DNA of 64,000 nucleotides from CAVPHV01 sp963821095 (GCA_963821095.1 CAWGCJ010000002.1:62001-126000); one strand, 5' to 3'. Positions 24,406-34,000 are shown, counted from the stretch's first letter. Made by a program: numbers and translations. Notes: a model not told the origin generated them from the letters alone.

Positions 24406-25068
24406 TCAGGTGATCTCGCGCAGTTGATTGAGGAGGCGGTCGACGGCCTCGGGCAGCATCTCTTCACGAGTCCGTGAGCCGTTGCCGTCGCCGGCGGCCG
24501 TCGCGTCGGCGTCCGACACCACTACCTGGAGTTGCGGCTCGGCCCATGCCGAATCGCTTTCGTCCTCCCCTTCGTCTTCGGCCAGCATCGCCGAGGCGTG
24601 CGCAAGATCGCCAAGCGCACCGCTTGCCATACCCTTCATCAGGTTCTCGGTGCGCCGGACAACCGCTTTGAGTTGCTCGATTCGCATCTCGAGAGCGGCG
24701 ACTTCATCACGAGCCCGCGTCACCATCTGGTCGGCCGAACGCTTCGTCGTGCTCATGATGGCTTCGGCGTCGCGCTGCGCGGCGGCGATCACGCCTTCTG
24801 CCTCATCTTGCGCGGCCCGCCGCACCGCCTCAACTTCGAGGCCGGCAGACGACATCATGTCTTCTTTGGCCCGAACGGCCGACATCATGGTCAGCTTGAT
24901 GGCCTCGTCGGTCGGAACCTTGGCGCGCGCAGCGGCCGCAACTTCGGCGAGGGCTGACTCGAGGGCCACCGCGGCAGCATCCAGGACGGCTTGGACTTGT
25001 TGTGGGTCATACCCACGGATAACAGCGCGAAAAGTGTGGCTTCTGATGTCCGCTGGAGACAACTCCAC
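24406..25068 (-). CDS. DivIVA-domain coiled-coil protein
   Basis: A 220-residue protein beginning V-E-L-S-P-A-D-I-R-S-H-T-F-R-A-V-I-R-G-Y-D, the DivIVA/GpsB lipid-binding N-terminal pattern. A long Ala/Glu/Arg-rich coiled coil (about residues 35-150) and an acidic tail follow. DivIVA proteins in actinobacteria organise polar growth and septum placement. I start at GTG 25068 because AAGGGG lies six bases upstream and the family normally begins there; the frame extends 18 codons further. It is shorter than Wag31-type DivIVA and may be a paralogue. It shares an intergenic space with the pilin gene. Confidence 0.82.
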   Translation of the reverse strand: MELSPADIRSHTFRAVIRGYDPQQVQAVLDAAAVALESALAEVAAAARAKVPTDEAIKLTMMSAVRAKEDMMSSAGLEVEAVRRAAQDEAEGVIAAAQRDAEAIMSTTKRSADQMVTRARDEVAALEMRIEQLKAVVRRTENLMKGMASGALGDLAHASAMLAEDEGEDESDSAWAEPQLQVVVSDADATAAGDGNGSRTREEMLPEAVDRLLNQLREIT

Positions 25069-25178
25069 GACAGGCCCCTTCGACGCTGACTTCTTCCTCA
25101 GTCTCCGGTGTATGACGACCAACGCACCACACGGAGGACTGCCACGGAGTGTACGAAATCGGCCCTAACGTGGTCAAT

Positions 25179-25192
25179 GGGTCGCCCGACCC
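25179..25192. promoter_or_regulatory. palindrome GGGTCGCCCGACCC, site 1
   Basis: A perfect inverted repeat (GGGTCG-CC-CGACCC) in the space between the divergent DivIVA-domain and pilin genes. A second copy lies exactly 28 bp downstream, centre to centre. This spacing is close to three helical turns, as expected for paired operators. In RNA the same bases could form a five-pair stem with a GCCC tetraloop. Confidence 0.5.
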
Positions 25193-25206
25193 GGAATGAG
25201 TCAAAT

Positions 25207-25220
25207 AGGTCGCCCGACCC
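25207..25220. promoter_or_regulatory. palindrome AGGTCGCCCGACCC, site 2
   Basis: Second copy of the GGTCGCCCGACC core, about 100 bp upstream of the Flp pilin start. The same 12-base core, read on the other strand, recurs at 57636-57647. It may be an operator or a short transcribed hairpin. Confidence 0.5.
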
Positions 25221-25321
25221 GTAGACGGCCACTTGGAGTCTCGGTACGCTGACACGCAGAGTGGTTGAAGATTCAGATTCTCTGTCGAGACCACACAAGA
25301 CCAGCCGGTAGGGGTACCGAC

Positions 25322-25501
25322 ATGATGCTTGCCCACAATCTCATGGCCTGGATCGGAGCAAGGCTCCGCAGCAACGAGGGCGCCAACCTCGTTGAGTACG
25401 CGATCCTGGTCAGTCTCATCGCCGCAGTCGTGATCATCGCGGTCACTGCCGTCGGCAAGGAGACGCTCTCCAACGTCTTCCCCGTTACGTCTGGTCTCTA
25501 G
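25322..25501 (+). CDS. Flp/Fap-type pilin subunit
   Basis: A 59-residue protein with a short leader, then N-E-G-A-N-L-V-E-Y-A-I-L-V-S-L-I-A-A-V-V. The small residue before a hydrophobic helix with Glu and Tyr at the start is the Flp pilin signature. A Tad prepilin peptidase would cut in this region, and the helix would form the pilus core. The ATG at 25322 has AGGGG upstream. No tad/rcp assembly gene lies in the window, so if the pilin is assembled the machinery must be encoded elsewhere. A hairpin follows the gene. Confidence 0.85.
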   Translation: MMLAHNLMAWIGARLRSNEGANLVEYAILVSLIAAVVIIAVTAVGKETLSNVFPVTSGL

Positions 25502-25529
25502 CCGCCTGTTGAGCAGGGTCGGCTCGCGC

Positions 25530-25571
25530 CCCCAGCTGGAGGATTCAATCATTCCTCCCGTCCCGCTGGGG
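25530..25571 (+). terminator. hairpin after the pilin gene
   Basis: CCCCAGC (25530-25536) pairs with GCTGGGG (25565-25571), and inside it GGAGGA can pair with TCCTCC. It starts 29 bp after the pilin stop. There is no T-tract, so terminator function is likely but not certain. Confidence 0.5.
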
Positions 25572-25694
25572 CAGCCTCCCGGGTAGGCAGTCAACCACGG
25601 CGCTTCCGTCGAAGGATCGTGGTTTGGCCGCGGCCGAGTGTCTCCGGCAAGAAAACGAGTGTGATTTTGGTGCAATCGCGCTAACTTGCGGTGC

Positions 25695-25717
25695 AGCGAG
25701 GCCCATGTCGCCTCGCT
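25695..25717 (+). promoter_or_regulatory. 8-bp inverted repeat upstream of livJ
   Basis: AGCGAGGC and GCCTCGCT flank a seven-base spacer, about 27 bp before the livJ ATG and directly in front of its GGAGGAGGAG ribosome-binding site. It could be an operator for amino-acid control or a leader hairpin affecting translation. Confidence 0.45.
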
Positions 25718-25743
25718 TAGTTAATGGAGGAGGAGACTTCCGA

Positions 25744-27078
25744 ATGACCAAGAAACTTCTGTTGGTCGTGTTCGCTTTTGCCCTTGTTGTTGCTGCGTGC
25801 AGCGACGACGACGGCGCGAGCACCACCACAACAGCAGGTACAACAGATACCACTACGACCACGGGAGCAGAGACAACCACCACAGCCGCAGAGACAACCA
25901 CCACAGCCGCAGAGACAACCACCACAGCAGGGGCGACGCCGCCCGCCGACCCGGGCGAGCTCGTGGTCGGCTACGTGCTGCCCCAGACCGGTTCGCTGTC
26001 CGCCATCATCGATGCGCTCGTGAAGCCGCTCGAGATGGGCGTCGAGGAGATCAACGCGGCCGGCGGTCAAGTTACGCTGATTCCGGGCGACAGCGGCACC
26101 GATCCGAACGTGGCCTCTGCCACGACTGATCAGCTGCTCGCAGATGACGTCGATGTGATCATTGGTGCAGCCGGCTCGAGCGTGTCGCTTTCGATCATCG
26201 ACAAGATCACGGGATCCAACGTCGCGCAGTGCTCGGGATCGAACACTGACGGTGCGTTCACCAACTACGACGACGGCGGCTTCTATTTCCGGACGGCGCC
26301 GTCCGACGTGATCCAGGCCCCAACCCTTGCCGACGTGATCACCGACGGTGGTGCCGCCACAGTCGGCATCATCTACCGAAACGACGACTACGGAGCAGGG
26401 TTCAATGACCTGCTCGCCGAGGCTCTCACGGCCAACGGCGTCGCCGTCGCGGTCCAGGTCGGCTACGACCCCACCGCGACGTCATTTGATGCCGAGGCTG
26501 CGGAGGTGGCAGCTGCCGGAGTCGACTCCGTAGCGATCATCACCTTTGGCGAAGGTTCCGCCCTCATGCAATCCATGATCGAGGCAGGCATCGGGCCCAG
26601 CGATCTCCCGATCTATGTTGCCGACGGCTTCAAGGACACCGTCAGCGCTGAGTCGGTAGATCCCAACAACCCCGCAGTACTCGAAGGAGTCGTTGGCACG
26701 GCGCCGTCGGCCTCGCCGCCGAATGGTGAACCGGGCTTCATCGACCGCCTCGAGGCGTTTGCCCCGGGTACACCGACGATCTTCTCCGCCCAGAAGTACG
26801 ACTGCCTGATCGTGATGAAGCTCGCGAGTGAGGTCGCCGGAAGCAGCGATCCGACCGTCTTTGTGCCCGAAATCATCGGCGTAACAACGGGCGGCACGAA
26901 GTGCAGCCGCTACGAGGAGTGCAGCGCGCTCATTGCCGCCGGTGAAGACATCGACTACGACGGCGCCTCTGGTCCGCTCGAGTTCACCGACGTCGGCGAA
27001 CCCGGCGTCGGAGCCTACGATGTCTACGAATATGACGCCGAGGGCAACCCGATCACATTTGATCAGCTCGTGATCTAG
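25744..27078 (+). CDS. livJ: branched-chain amino-acid ABC transporter substrate-binding lipoprotein
   Basis: A 444-residue extracytoplasmic binding protein. It has a lipoprotein signal peptide with lipobox V-V-A-A-C near residue 20, then a Thr/Glu-rich linker of about 40 residues built partly from 21-bp repeats. The periplasmic-binding type-I domain follows (VVGYVLPQTGSLSAI, GVEEINAAGGQVTLI, TVGIIYRNDDYGAGF). GGAGGAGGAG precedes the ATG. It faces the livHMGF operon end-to-end across a shared terminator, so the two halves of the transporter are separately promoted. The ligand is probably branched-chain or other hydrophobic amino acids; amides or urea are possible. Confidence 0.9.
   Translation: MTKKLLLVVFAFALVVAACSDDDGASTTTTAGTTDTTTTTGAETTTTAAETTTTAAETTTTAGATPPADPGELVVGYVLPQTGSLSAIIDALVKPLEMGVEEINAAGGQVTLIPGDSGTDPNVASATTDQLLADDVDVIIGAAGSSVSLSIIDKITGSNVAQCSGSNTDGAFTNYDDGGFYFRTAPSDVIQAPTLADVITDGGAATVGIIYRNDDYGAGFNDLLAEALTANGVAVAVQVGYDPTATSFDAEAAEVAAAGVDSVAIITFGEGSALMQSMIEAGIGPSDLPIYVADGFKDTVSAESVDPNNPAVLEGVVGTAPSASPPNGEPGFIDRLEAFAPGTPTIFSAQKYDCLIVMKLASEVAGSSDPTVFVPEIIGVTTGGTKCSRYEECSALIAAGEDIDYDGASGPLEFTDVGEPGVGAYDVYEYDAEGNPITFDQLVI
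25870..25930 (+). repeat. three tandem 21-bp units in the livJ linker
   Basis: GAGACAACCACCACAGCCGCA occurs twice in tandem (25870-25890, 25891-25911), followed by a third, slightly diverged unit. Each encodes E-T-T-T-T-A-A. The repeat keeps the reading frame and lengthens the flexible linker between the lipid anchor and the binding domain. Copy number may vary between strains. Confidence 0.85.
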
Positions 27079-27099
27079 GGCAATCTGACAGAGCGAATG

Positions 27100-27132
27100 A
27101 AGAAGGGGGCCCGGCTATCGGGCCCCCTTCTT
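27100..27132. terminator. bidirectional terminator between livJ and livF
   Basis: A perfect 14-bp stem, AAGAAGGGGGCCCG pairing with CGGGCCCCCTTCTT, with the loop GCTAT. The A- and T-rich stem ends give a short T-run on each strand. It lies between two convergent genes, so it can terminate both transcripts. Confidence 0.92.
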
Positions 27133-27168
27133 TACGTCCAGGCTGACTGTCGGGCGCAGGTGCCGTCC

Positions 27169-27906
27169 CTACTCGGCTCGACCCAGTGTCCCCAGGTAGA
27201 GCTCGATGACCTTCGGATCCTGCAGCAGTTCGAGACCGGCACCGGTATAGGCGTTCCGCCCTTGGTCGAGCACATAGCCGCGATCGCAGATCTGGAGGCA
27301 ACGCCTGGCGTTCTGCTCGACCATGATGATGGACACGCCGCTGTCGCAGATCTGTCGTACCCGTTCGAACACATGGTCCTGGTTTGCGGGAGAAAGCCCT
27401 GCCGAGGGCTCATCGAGCAGCAGGACGGACGGTGCCATCATCAGCGCTCTTCCCATGGCGACCATCTGTCGCTCCCCGCCGGACAGCAGCCCAGCCTTCT
27501 GGTCTTCTCGGTCGGAAAGCAACGGGAACAGGTCGACCACTGCGGCAAAGCGCTCATCCCACGCCTTGGGACGCAGATACAGGCCCATGCGAAGGTTCTC
27601 CTCCACGGTCAAGTTCTCGAACACGTTGGATCGCTGCGGCACGTACCCAACGCCCATGGCGACCAGGGTGTGGGCGGGGAGATTGGAGATATCGGCACCC
27701 CGCAAGGTCACCTCGCCGCTGCGCACATCCACCAGTCCAAACAGCGCCTTGATGAAGGTCGACTTGCCCGCCCCGTTGGGCCCGATGATCCCAACGAGTT
27801 CGCCGTCGTCGAGCGTGAGGTCAACCCCGGTCAGGATGTCGACTCCGGGCAGATAGCCGGCCACGACATCAGTGGCAACGAGTAGCGGGCTTGCGGTCTC
27901 GCTCAC
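27169..27906 (-). CDS. livF: branched-chain amino-acid ABC transporter ATP-binding protein LivF
   Basis: A 245-residue ABC ATPase. Walker A is GPNGAGKST, the signature is LSGGERQMVAMGRAL, Walker B is VLLLDEPSAGLSP, and the H-loop region reads MVEQNARRCL, as in LivF rather than LivG. Four-base overlap with livG (ATGA). It is the last gene of the livH-livM-livG-livF operon and ends just before the shared terminator. Confidence 0.95.
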   Translation of the reverse strand: MSETASPLLVATDVVAGYLPGVDILTGVDLTLDDGELVGIIGPNGAGKSTFIKALFGLVDVRSGEVTLRGADISNLPAHTLVAMGVGYVPQRSNVFENLTVEENLRMGLYLRPKAWDERFAAVVDLFPLLSDREDQKAGLLSGGERQMVAMGRALMMAPSVLLLDEPSAGLSPANQDHVFERVRQICDSGVSIIMVEQNARRCLQICDRGYVLDQGRNAYTGAGLELLQDPKVIELYLGTLGRAE

Positions 27907-28730
27907 GGCACCTCTCCATGGTGCGCACCGAGGTAGGCGTCGATCACGACCTGGTTGGCGGCGATGTGGCTCGGTGGTCCCTCAGCGATCACCCGACCCT
28001 CGCTCATGACCACGACCCAGTCACTGATTTCCTGGATCACATCCATGTCGTGCTCGATGAACACCACCGTCTTGCCGCGATCACGCAAACCCGTGATGTG
28101 CTTCAGTAGCGACTGGGTCAGCGCCGGGTTCACTCCCGCCATGGGCTCGTCGAGCATGATCAACTCCGGTTCGACCATCAAGGCGCGCGCCATCTCGAGC
28201 AGCTTGCGCTGACCACCGGAGAGGCTTCCTGCATATTCGTTGGCCATGTCCCGAAGTCCATAGCGTTGTAGCAAGACGGAGGCGCGCTCCTTGTTCGCCA
28301 TCTCTGGTCCCTGCCACCGCCAACGGGTCAGGGCTCCAACGAAGCTCTCCCCTGGATTCCCCTTCGCCGCCAGCAACAGATTTTCCAAAACTGTCAGTCG
28401 GGAGAGCGACCGAGTCAGCTGAAACGTCCGGACCATTCCCCGCCGCGCCACACGGAAGGCAGGTACCCCCACGAGCGGCCCGCCGTCCAGGTACCACGTG
28501 CCTGAGTCGGGTTTGTCGAAGCCGGTCAGCAGGTTGAACAGCGTGGTCTTGCCGGCGCCGTTGGGACCAATGAGAGAAGTGACGGTATGCCGCTGTACCT
28601 CGAGGTGGTCCACATCCACCGCCTGCAGGCCGCCAAACGACCGTTTGACATGGTCGACCACGAGCACCGGATCGGGCTTGGCGACCCCGGGTTCCGGCGC
28701 GACCGAACGGATAGTGCGATTGTCAGTCAC
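27903..28730 (-). CDS. livG: branched-chain amino-acid ABC transporter ATP-binding protein LivG
   Basis: A 275-residue ABC ATPase with Walker A GPNGAGKTT, a LivG-type insert (FRVARRGMVRTFQLTRSL), signature LSGGQRKLLEMARAL, Walker B LIMLDEPMAGVNP and H-loop VFIEHDMDVI. It overlaps livM by eight bases and livF by four. With LivF it powers the LivHM permease. Confidence 0.95.
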   Translation of the reverse strand: MTDNRTIRSVAPEPGVAKPDPVLVVDHVKRSFGGLQAVDVDHLEVQRHTVTSLIGPNGAGKTTLFNLLTGFDKPDSGTWYLDGGPLVGVPAFRVARRGMVRTFQLTRSLSRLTVLENLLLAAKGNPGESFVGALTRWRWQGPEMANKERASVLLQRYGLRDMANEYAGSLSGGQRKLLEMARALMVEPELIMLDEPMAGVNPALTQSLLKHITGLRDRGKTVVFIEHDMDVIQEISDWVVVMSEGRVIAEGPPSHIAANQVVIDAYLGAHHGEVP

Positions 28731-29709
28731 CGACCAGCATCTCCTCGCGATTACCCAACATGCCCTGTGGTCGAAAAGCCATGAGCACCATCAATCCGAT
28801 GCCGACGAGCATCAGCTTCACCTGCGCCGCGTCTGTGGCATCGATCGCATCCCCAAACCAGCCGGCGGCCTGGGCCTGCACCATGACGCCATCGAAGAAG
28901 AAGAAGAGAAACTGGAAGACGACCGCACCGAGTACCGGTCCGAGGATCGTTCCGGCGCCACCGAGGATCACCATGACGTACAGAAAGAAGGTCACTCGCG
29001 GGAGGAAGGCGTTTGGGAACACATTCTGTTGCTCGATTGCCAGCATCATGCCGCCGATGCCGCCGAGGGCACCACCGATCATCAGCGACTGGAGCTTGTA
29101 CGCGAAGACGTTTTTGCCGAGGCTGCGAACCGCGTCCTCGTCTTCACGAATCGCCCGGATGATCCGCCCCCACGGGCTCTTGATCAGCAGCGCGGTGAAT
29201 AGCACGGCCAGTCCGACTACCAACCAAGCGACCACCATCACCCAGAGTTGGCGGCCGCGGAACGCAAAATCCCCGAAGCCGTAAGGCGATCCGGGATCGA
29301 ACGGGTTGAGATCAAAGAATGCTCCTGCGAATTGCTGAATTCCGAAGACACTGCTGGTGAACGGGTCTGCCCAGCTGGAACGAACGATCAGTCGGAGCAT
29401 CTCGGCGGCCGAGATGGTGACGATGGCGAGGTAATCGGCCCGAAGTCGCAGCGTCGGCACGCCGAGGATCAGTCCGAGCACAACCGAGGCCAGAATCCCG
29501 ACAAGGATCCCCAACCACAGCGATCCACCGAGGTCGACGGTGATCGCCATGCCGTAGGCGCCGACCAACATGAAGCCAACGTGTCCGAAGTTGAGCAGCC
29601 CGGTGTAGCCGAATTGGAGGTTCAGGCCGATCGCCGACACGGCATATGCCGCGGCAACTGGTCCTATCGAGGCCCGCAGCGCGTCGATCAGGATGCCGCC
29701 GATGTCCAT
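28723..29709 (-). CDS. livM: branched-chain amino-acid ABC transporter permease LivM
   Basis: A 328-residue polytopic permease with about eight to nine helices. LivM-type blocks include LQFGYTGLLNFGHVGFMLVGAYGMAI, LRADYLAIVTISAAEMLRLIVRS and GGAGTILGPVLGAVVFQFL. It overlaps the livH stop by one base and livG by eight, so translation is coupled through the operon. The C-terminus ends in FRPQGMLGNREEM, a usual LivM tail. Confidence 0.94.
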   Translation of the reverse strand: MDIGGILIDALRASIGPVAAAYAVSAIGLNLQFGYTGLLNFGHVGFMLVGAYGMAITVDLGGSLWLGILVGILASVVLGLILGVPTLRLRADYLAIVTISAAEMLRLIVRSSWADPFTSSVFGIQQFAGAFFDLNPFDPGSPYGFGDFAFRGRQLWVMVVAWLVVGLAVLFTALLIKSPWGRIIRAIREDEDAVRSLGKNVFAYKLQSLMIGGALGGIGGMMLAIEQQNVFPNAFLPRVTFFLYVMVILGGAGTILGPVLGAVVFQFLFFFFDGVMVQAQAAGWFGDAIDATDAAQVKLMLVGIGLMVLMAFRPQGMLGNREEMLVGD

Positions 29710-31001
29710 CAGCCGATCCTCTCTCTCGATCCGAGAATGCCCTGGGGCCGCAGCAGAAGCATCACGATCAGCACCCCAAGCCCGACCGCCGTCTTGAATT
29801 CGACGTCGACCCAGAACGTGCTGACCTCGACGACGGTGCCCACGATGAAGCCGCCAACCATCGCCCCGTAGGCGCTGCCGAGGCCACCAAGCACAACGGC
29901 GGCGAAGATGAGAAGCAGGAGTTTGAAGCCCATGTCGAACTGGAGTTGCTCCGACACGCCCAGGAAGATGCCGCCAATCGCGGCCAGACCCCCTCCAACC
30001 ACCCAGGTGGTGAGTATGACGCGGTTGACATCAATGCCGGACGACTCGGCCAAGTCCTTGTTGTCGGCAACCGCCCGCATCGCAGTGCCCGTCTTGGTGC
30101 GCTCCAGGAAGAGGCCAACCAGGATCAGAATCACTACCGAGGCCAGAATAATCACGATGTTCTTGGGGACGGTGGAGATGCCAAAGAACTCGACCTCACG
30201 CTGCACCGCGTAGTCGACAAACGATCGCGGCTCTCCTTTGAACAGGATCAAGATGAGATTCCGCAGCGCAAACGACAGACCGATAGAAATCACCATCATG
30301 GCAATCAGCCCGGTGCCGCGGCGCCGCAACGGCCGCCACAAGAGCACCTCCTGACCACCACCGATCCCGGCACCAAGCAGAATCGCCGGTATCGCCGCGA
30401 TCCACAACGGCCATTCCGGTCCTGCGACGGACACGTGGAAGAAGAACGCAATCACGGCTCCCAATGCCACCATCTCGCCGTGAGCAAAGTTGACCAAGCC
30501 GGTAACGCCGTAGATGAGCGACAGCCCGATGGCAGATATCGCGATGATGGCACCCAGCTTGAGGCCGAGGACCAAGAGGTCGACGAAGCGCTCGAGCGAG
30601 GACACCGTTGACACCGAGCCCGGGCCCAGTTGGAAGAGGACCGTCTTCTGCTGACCCTCGCGCACGGCTACTTCGGGAAGCGTCGTGGCGTCGGGGTCTG
30701 TCGGCGCAACCCCGTCGGGTAACGTGCTTTCGTCGAGTGTCACCTGGTAGACCCCGGCACCGGGGACGGCAACGAGCCACTCCCCTGCCTCGTCGCTCAC
30801 GGCCGAGCCGATGTCCGTGCCGTCTTGGGCAACCACAATGGTCACTCCGGCTACCGCTACGCGTTCTTCCCCATCGATGGCTTCAAGCCTGCCCTTGATG
30901 GCGCTGCCCTCGTCCTGGGCCACGGCAGCCGTGAGCGGCGCCAGGATGAGGAACAGCATCACAACGGCGAGAACTCGGGGGACTTGTCGCACGGCTTTCA
31001 C
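29709..31001 (-). CDS. livH: branched-chain amino-acid ABC transporter permease LivH with N-terminal extracytoplasmic domain
   Basis: A 430-residue protein. The C-terminal about 295 residues are a normal LivH permease (SLIYGVTGLVNFAHGEMVALGA, MRAVADNKDLAESSGID, VVLGGLGSAYGAMVGGF). In front is a signal-peptide-like helix ending A-V-A-Q, then about 110 residues of beta-rich sequence (AIKGRLEAIDGEERVAVAGVTIVV, DEAGEWLVAVPGAGVYQVTLDE). This resembles a carboxypeptidase-regulatory or CnaB-like sandwich placed outside the membrane. A typical LivH is near 290-310 residues without this part. The GTG start at 31001 is required for the signal segment. It is the first gene of the permease operon. Confidence 0.9.
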   Translation of the reverse strand: MKAVRQVPRVLAVVMLFLILAPLTAAVAQDEGSAIKGRLEAIDGEERVAVAGVTIVVAQDGTDIGSAVSDEAGEWLVAVPGAGVYQVTLDESTLPDGVAPTDPDATTLPEVAVREGQQKTVLFQLGPGSVSTVSSLERFVDLLVLGLKLGAIIAISAIGLSLIYGVTGLVNFAHGEMVALGAVIAFFFHVSVAGPEWPLWIAAIPAILLGAGIGGGQEVLLWRPLRRRGTGLIAMMVISIGLSFALRNLILILFKGEPRSFVDYAVQREVEFFGISTVPKNIVIILASVVILILVGLFLERTKTGTAMRAVADNKDLAESSGIDVNRVILTTWVVGGGLAAIGGIFLGVSEQLQFDMGFKLLLLIFAAVVLGGLGSAYGAMVGGFIVGTVVEVSTFWVDVEFKTAVGLGVLIVMLLLRPQGILGSRERIG

Positions 31002-31046
31002 AGGTGGCGAGAGTCTAGGTTGCTGGTCGAAGCGATGCCGGAATAC

Positions 31047-31081
31047 GTGAGGGGAGCGCGGCGCGGACGCGCTCCCCTCAC
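31047..31081. terminator. perfect 14-bp hairpin between the phosphoesterase gene and livH
   Basis: GTGAGGGGAGCGCG pairs with CGCGCTCCCCTCAC around a seven-base loop. It lies 18 bp past the stop of the minus-strand gene at 31100 and before the livH start. It should separate that gene from the liv operon. There is no T-tract. Confidence 0.75.
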
Positions 31082-31099
31082 CGGCACAATGCCGCTCCC

Positions 31100-34000
31100 C
31101 TACGGCTCGACGACTTCGACGTCGTCGAAGTTCGCCGTGTAGGTCTGGTTGCTGCTGTCACCGAGCTGCACCATCCCGATCGGGTTGGTGCCGTTGTTGG
31201 CATTCCACGACAGGATCGGCGCCCCGTCGAGGCTCAGGTCATAGGTGCCGCTCACACCCGACGTTGTACACAACTCCAGGTCGTGCCACTGGCTGCGACT
31301 CATCGTCGTGTTTGATCGTTTGATCGTGCCCGACACATCGGATCTCAGCCAGAGCTCGTTTGTGGCCATGTTGACATACACCCGCCCGATGCCGACGTTG
31401 GCCGCCGTCTTGAACCTGATCAACGAGATGCTGCCCGTACCCGAAGCCACCCGCACACTTGCCGTGGCGCAGGCGGATCCGTACGTGCCGCCGAGGTTGG
31501 TCCGGAGGTAGCGCTTGTTGCCGGTTGCCTGGGCGCGGGCGCTCGGCGGACCGCTGTGGTCGCCCCGCGTCGAGTCAATCGTGACCCCGACTACCTGGTT
31601 CCACTTGCCGAGTCCAGCGGCGAAGTCGTCGCTGAAGATGCCCGGACCGCCGCCGCCGTCGCCACAGTCGATCGTCCCCGTACCGGGCACGCCACCACTC
31701 GAGATGACGTTGCCGGCTACATTCCGGAAAGCGAAGTTGATGGCAGTTGCATTGCCTCCGGCCCCGCCAACGTTGGTCATGTAGAGCGCGCCCGGCGTCT
31801 TGGTCTTCTGCCAGACGTTGCGTGGATCAGTCGCCACGGCCGAGGTCATGGCATGGCCGCCCGACCCCGAGATGATCTCCCACATGGTCGAGTCCGCCTG
31901 GTTGGCGTTCAGGTTGCCGTCGAGCGGGCCGTAGACCTCCATGGCATGGGTGTGCCCGTTGAGGACGAGATCCCCGCCGTTGTTGGCCAGTAGCTTCCAG
32001 ATCGGCCGCATCGGGTAGTTGTTGGTGACTGAGCTCACCACCGGCCGGTGCCAGAAGGTCACCACGCAGGCGAGATTGTTGGCGGCAAGGGTCTGCTGGA
32101 CGAACTGGTACTGCGGCGAACCGACGTCGCAGCCTCCCACCTGGCTGCACTGGCTGTTCAGGTTGATATAGCGGACCCCTCCGTAGACGAAGGTGTCCCA
32201 ATCGGGTCTGCCGTGCCAGTAGTTCTTGTAGGCTGCGGGGCGGTGCGCCTCATGGTTCCCCAGGGTTGGCTGAGTCCACTCGGCGAGAGCGCCCCACTTC
32301 CAGCCGCCCCCGGGTCCATCGAAGGAAGCCCGACCGTAGTTGTAGTCCCACTCGGCCTTAGTGCCGCGCTCATACATGTCCCCGAGATACAACAGCACCT
32401 CGGCCCCGGAAGCCTCAACTGAGGCGGCCAGATCATTGCTGCGACTACCGCCATCCGCAGAGTCGCCAATCGCAACCACCTCGGGATCGCCCCCACCGCG
32501 GGCCCGCGGTTCGAACAGGGACGCCCAGTCATTCGGATTCTGCGGGACCTGTCCATCGTTGCCATTCTCCAGCGTGAGCCGCATCGAAACCGGCTGACCA
32601 TAAGTGCCTGCCGGCCGCTCAACTCGAACGTTGATCCACTTGGTGGCGTCGAAGTATTGGTCGGTCCGCCAGACAAACTCCCACGGCGCCTCGAAGTCGG
32701 TGAGGAGGTCCTTTGTCGTGCCTGCGGTGCCGCCCCACGAGAAGTCCATGGCGTAGATGAACCCAGGATCGCCATTGACCGTCACGGTGATCAGTTGGTC
32801 ACCCGTCAAGGTGGCGGATGGAGCCCTGAGACACAGGCTCACGCCGTCCGAGGTGCCACACACCTGCTTGGGCGCTCCCCCGCTCTGAACGGTGATTGGA
32901 TTGGAAACCGGGCTCAGGTTGCTGGTGTTCTGGCCATCCGATGCCCTCACCCGGTAGGTATGGGTGCTCCCGGCAGCAAGGTCCGTGTCGGTGTAGGTGA
33001 CGGTGGTGGTCGACGCGCTCGCCACAGAGCCGACCGGTGATCCGCCGCCGTCGCGGTATATCTGATAGGTGAGCGTGGTGGCCTGATTGTCCGTTGATGC
33101 CGACCAGGTCAGGTCAATGGTCGAATCCGAGTTCGAGACACCGCTTGGTTTGCCGGGAACGGTGGGCGCCGTGGTGTCCGCGCTCAGCGAGAACTGGGCA
33201 AACCCCGCCTGCTCGTCGCCATTGATGGTGAGGAAGTCGCCGCCGATTCCCAGTTTTGTTGGAGAGGCCGCAATGGCATAGAGCCCGGGCGTGCTGTTGG
33301 CGCTCGGGTTCCATGACTGCACTGAACCATTCGAGAGACTGATGGCAGCGACGTGTTTGCGATAGACCCCTGTGTCCTCGGGGTCGGGACCGGCGTGTTC
33401 GCCGCCGGCGTAGTCAAAGTGACCTCCGACGACGAGAGCGTCCCCGACCACCGCACAGTCGTTGGTTCCGCCATCGGTGGTTGCGATCCAATTGGTGTCG
33501 TATCGGCCGGTGGTCGGATTCACCCCCGCCAGGTTCGGCGACGAGTGACGGTTGGCGCCGACCCCGAGCGCCCAGAAGTCTCCACAGAAATAGACCCGAT
33601 TGTTGGTGGCGACGATTTCGGAGACGATGTTCGTCGACGGCTTGTTCCCCAGCGTGAGCACATTGGGATCGAACGGCCGCACTGTGCCGGTGATGGCGTC
33701 AACCGCCGCAACGTTGTTACGCGAGATCCCGTTCACGTGGGCGAAGGAACCGGAGAAGTAGAGGGTCGACTCATCGGGCGACAGGTCGAGTCCAAGGACG
33801 TTGGGCCAGCAGCGGCCGGGACAGTAGATCGGTGTCACCTGGGTCACCTGCGGGGACCAACTCATCAGGGAGCCGTTGTTGTCCATATCGAAGGCGGCCA
33901 GCATGTTGCGTGTGGCCGGCCCTACCTTCTTGAACAAACCGCCGGCATACAGCACGGACCCGTCGTCGGTGATCTCGAGAGCGTTGACCGGAGCGTACGG

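Noticed and set aside
25870..25930. Tandem 21-bp repeat as a CRISPR or promoter element
   Set aside because: The units lie in frame inside livJ and encode the E-T-T-T-T-A-A linker, so they are coding low-complexity repeats.
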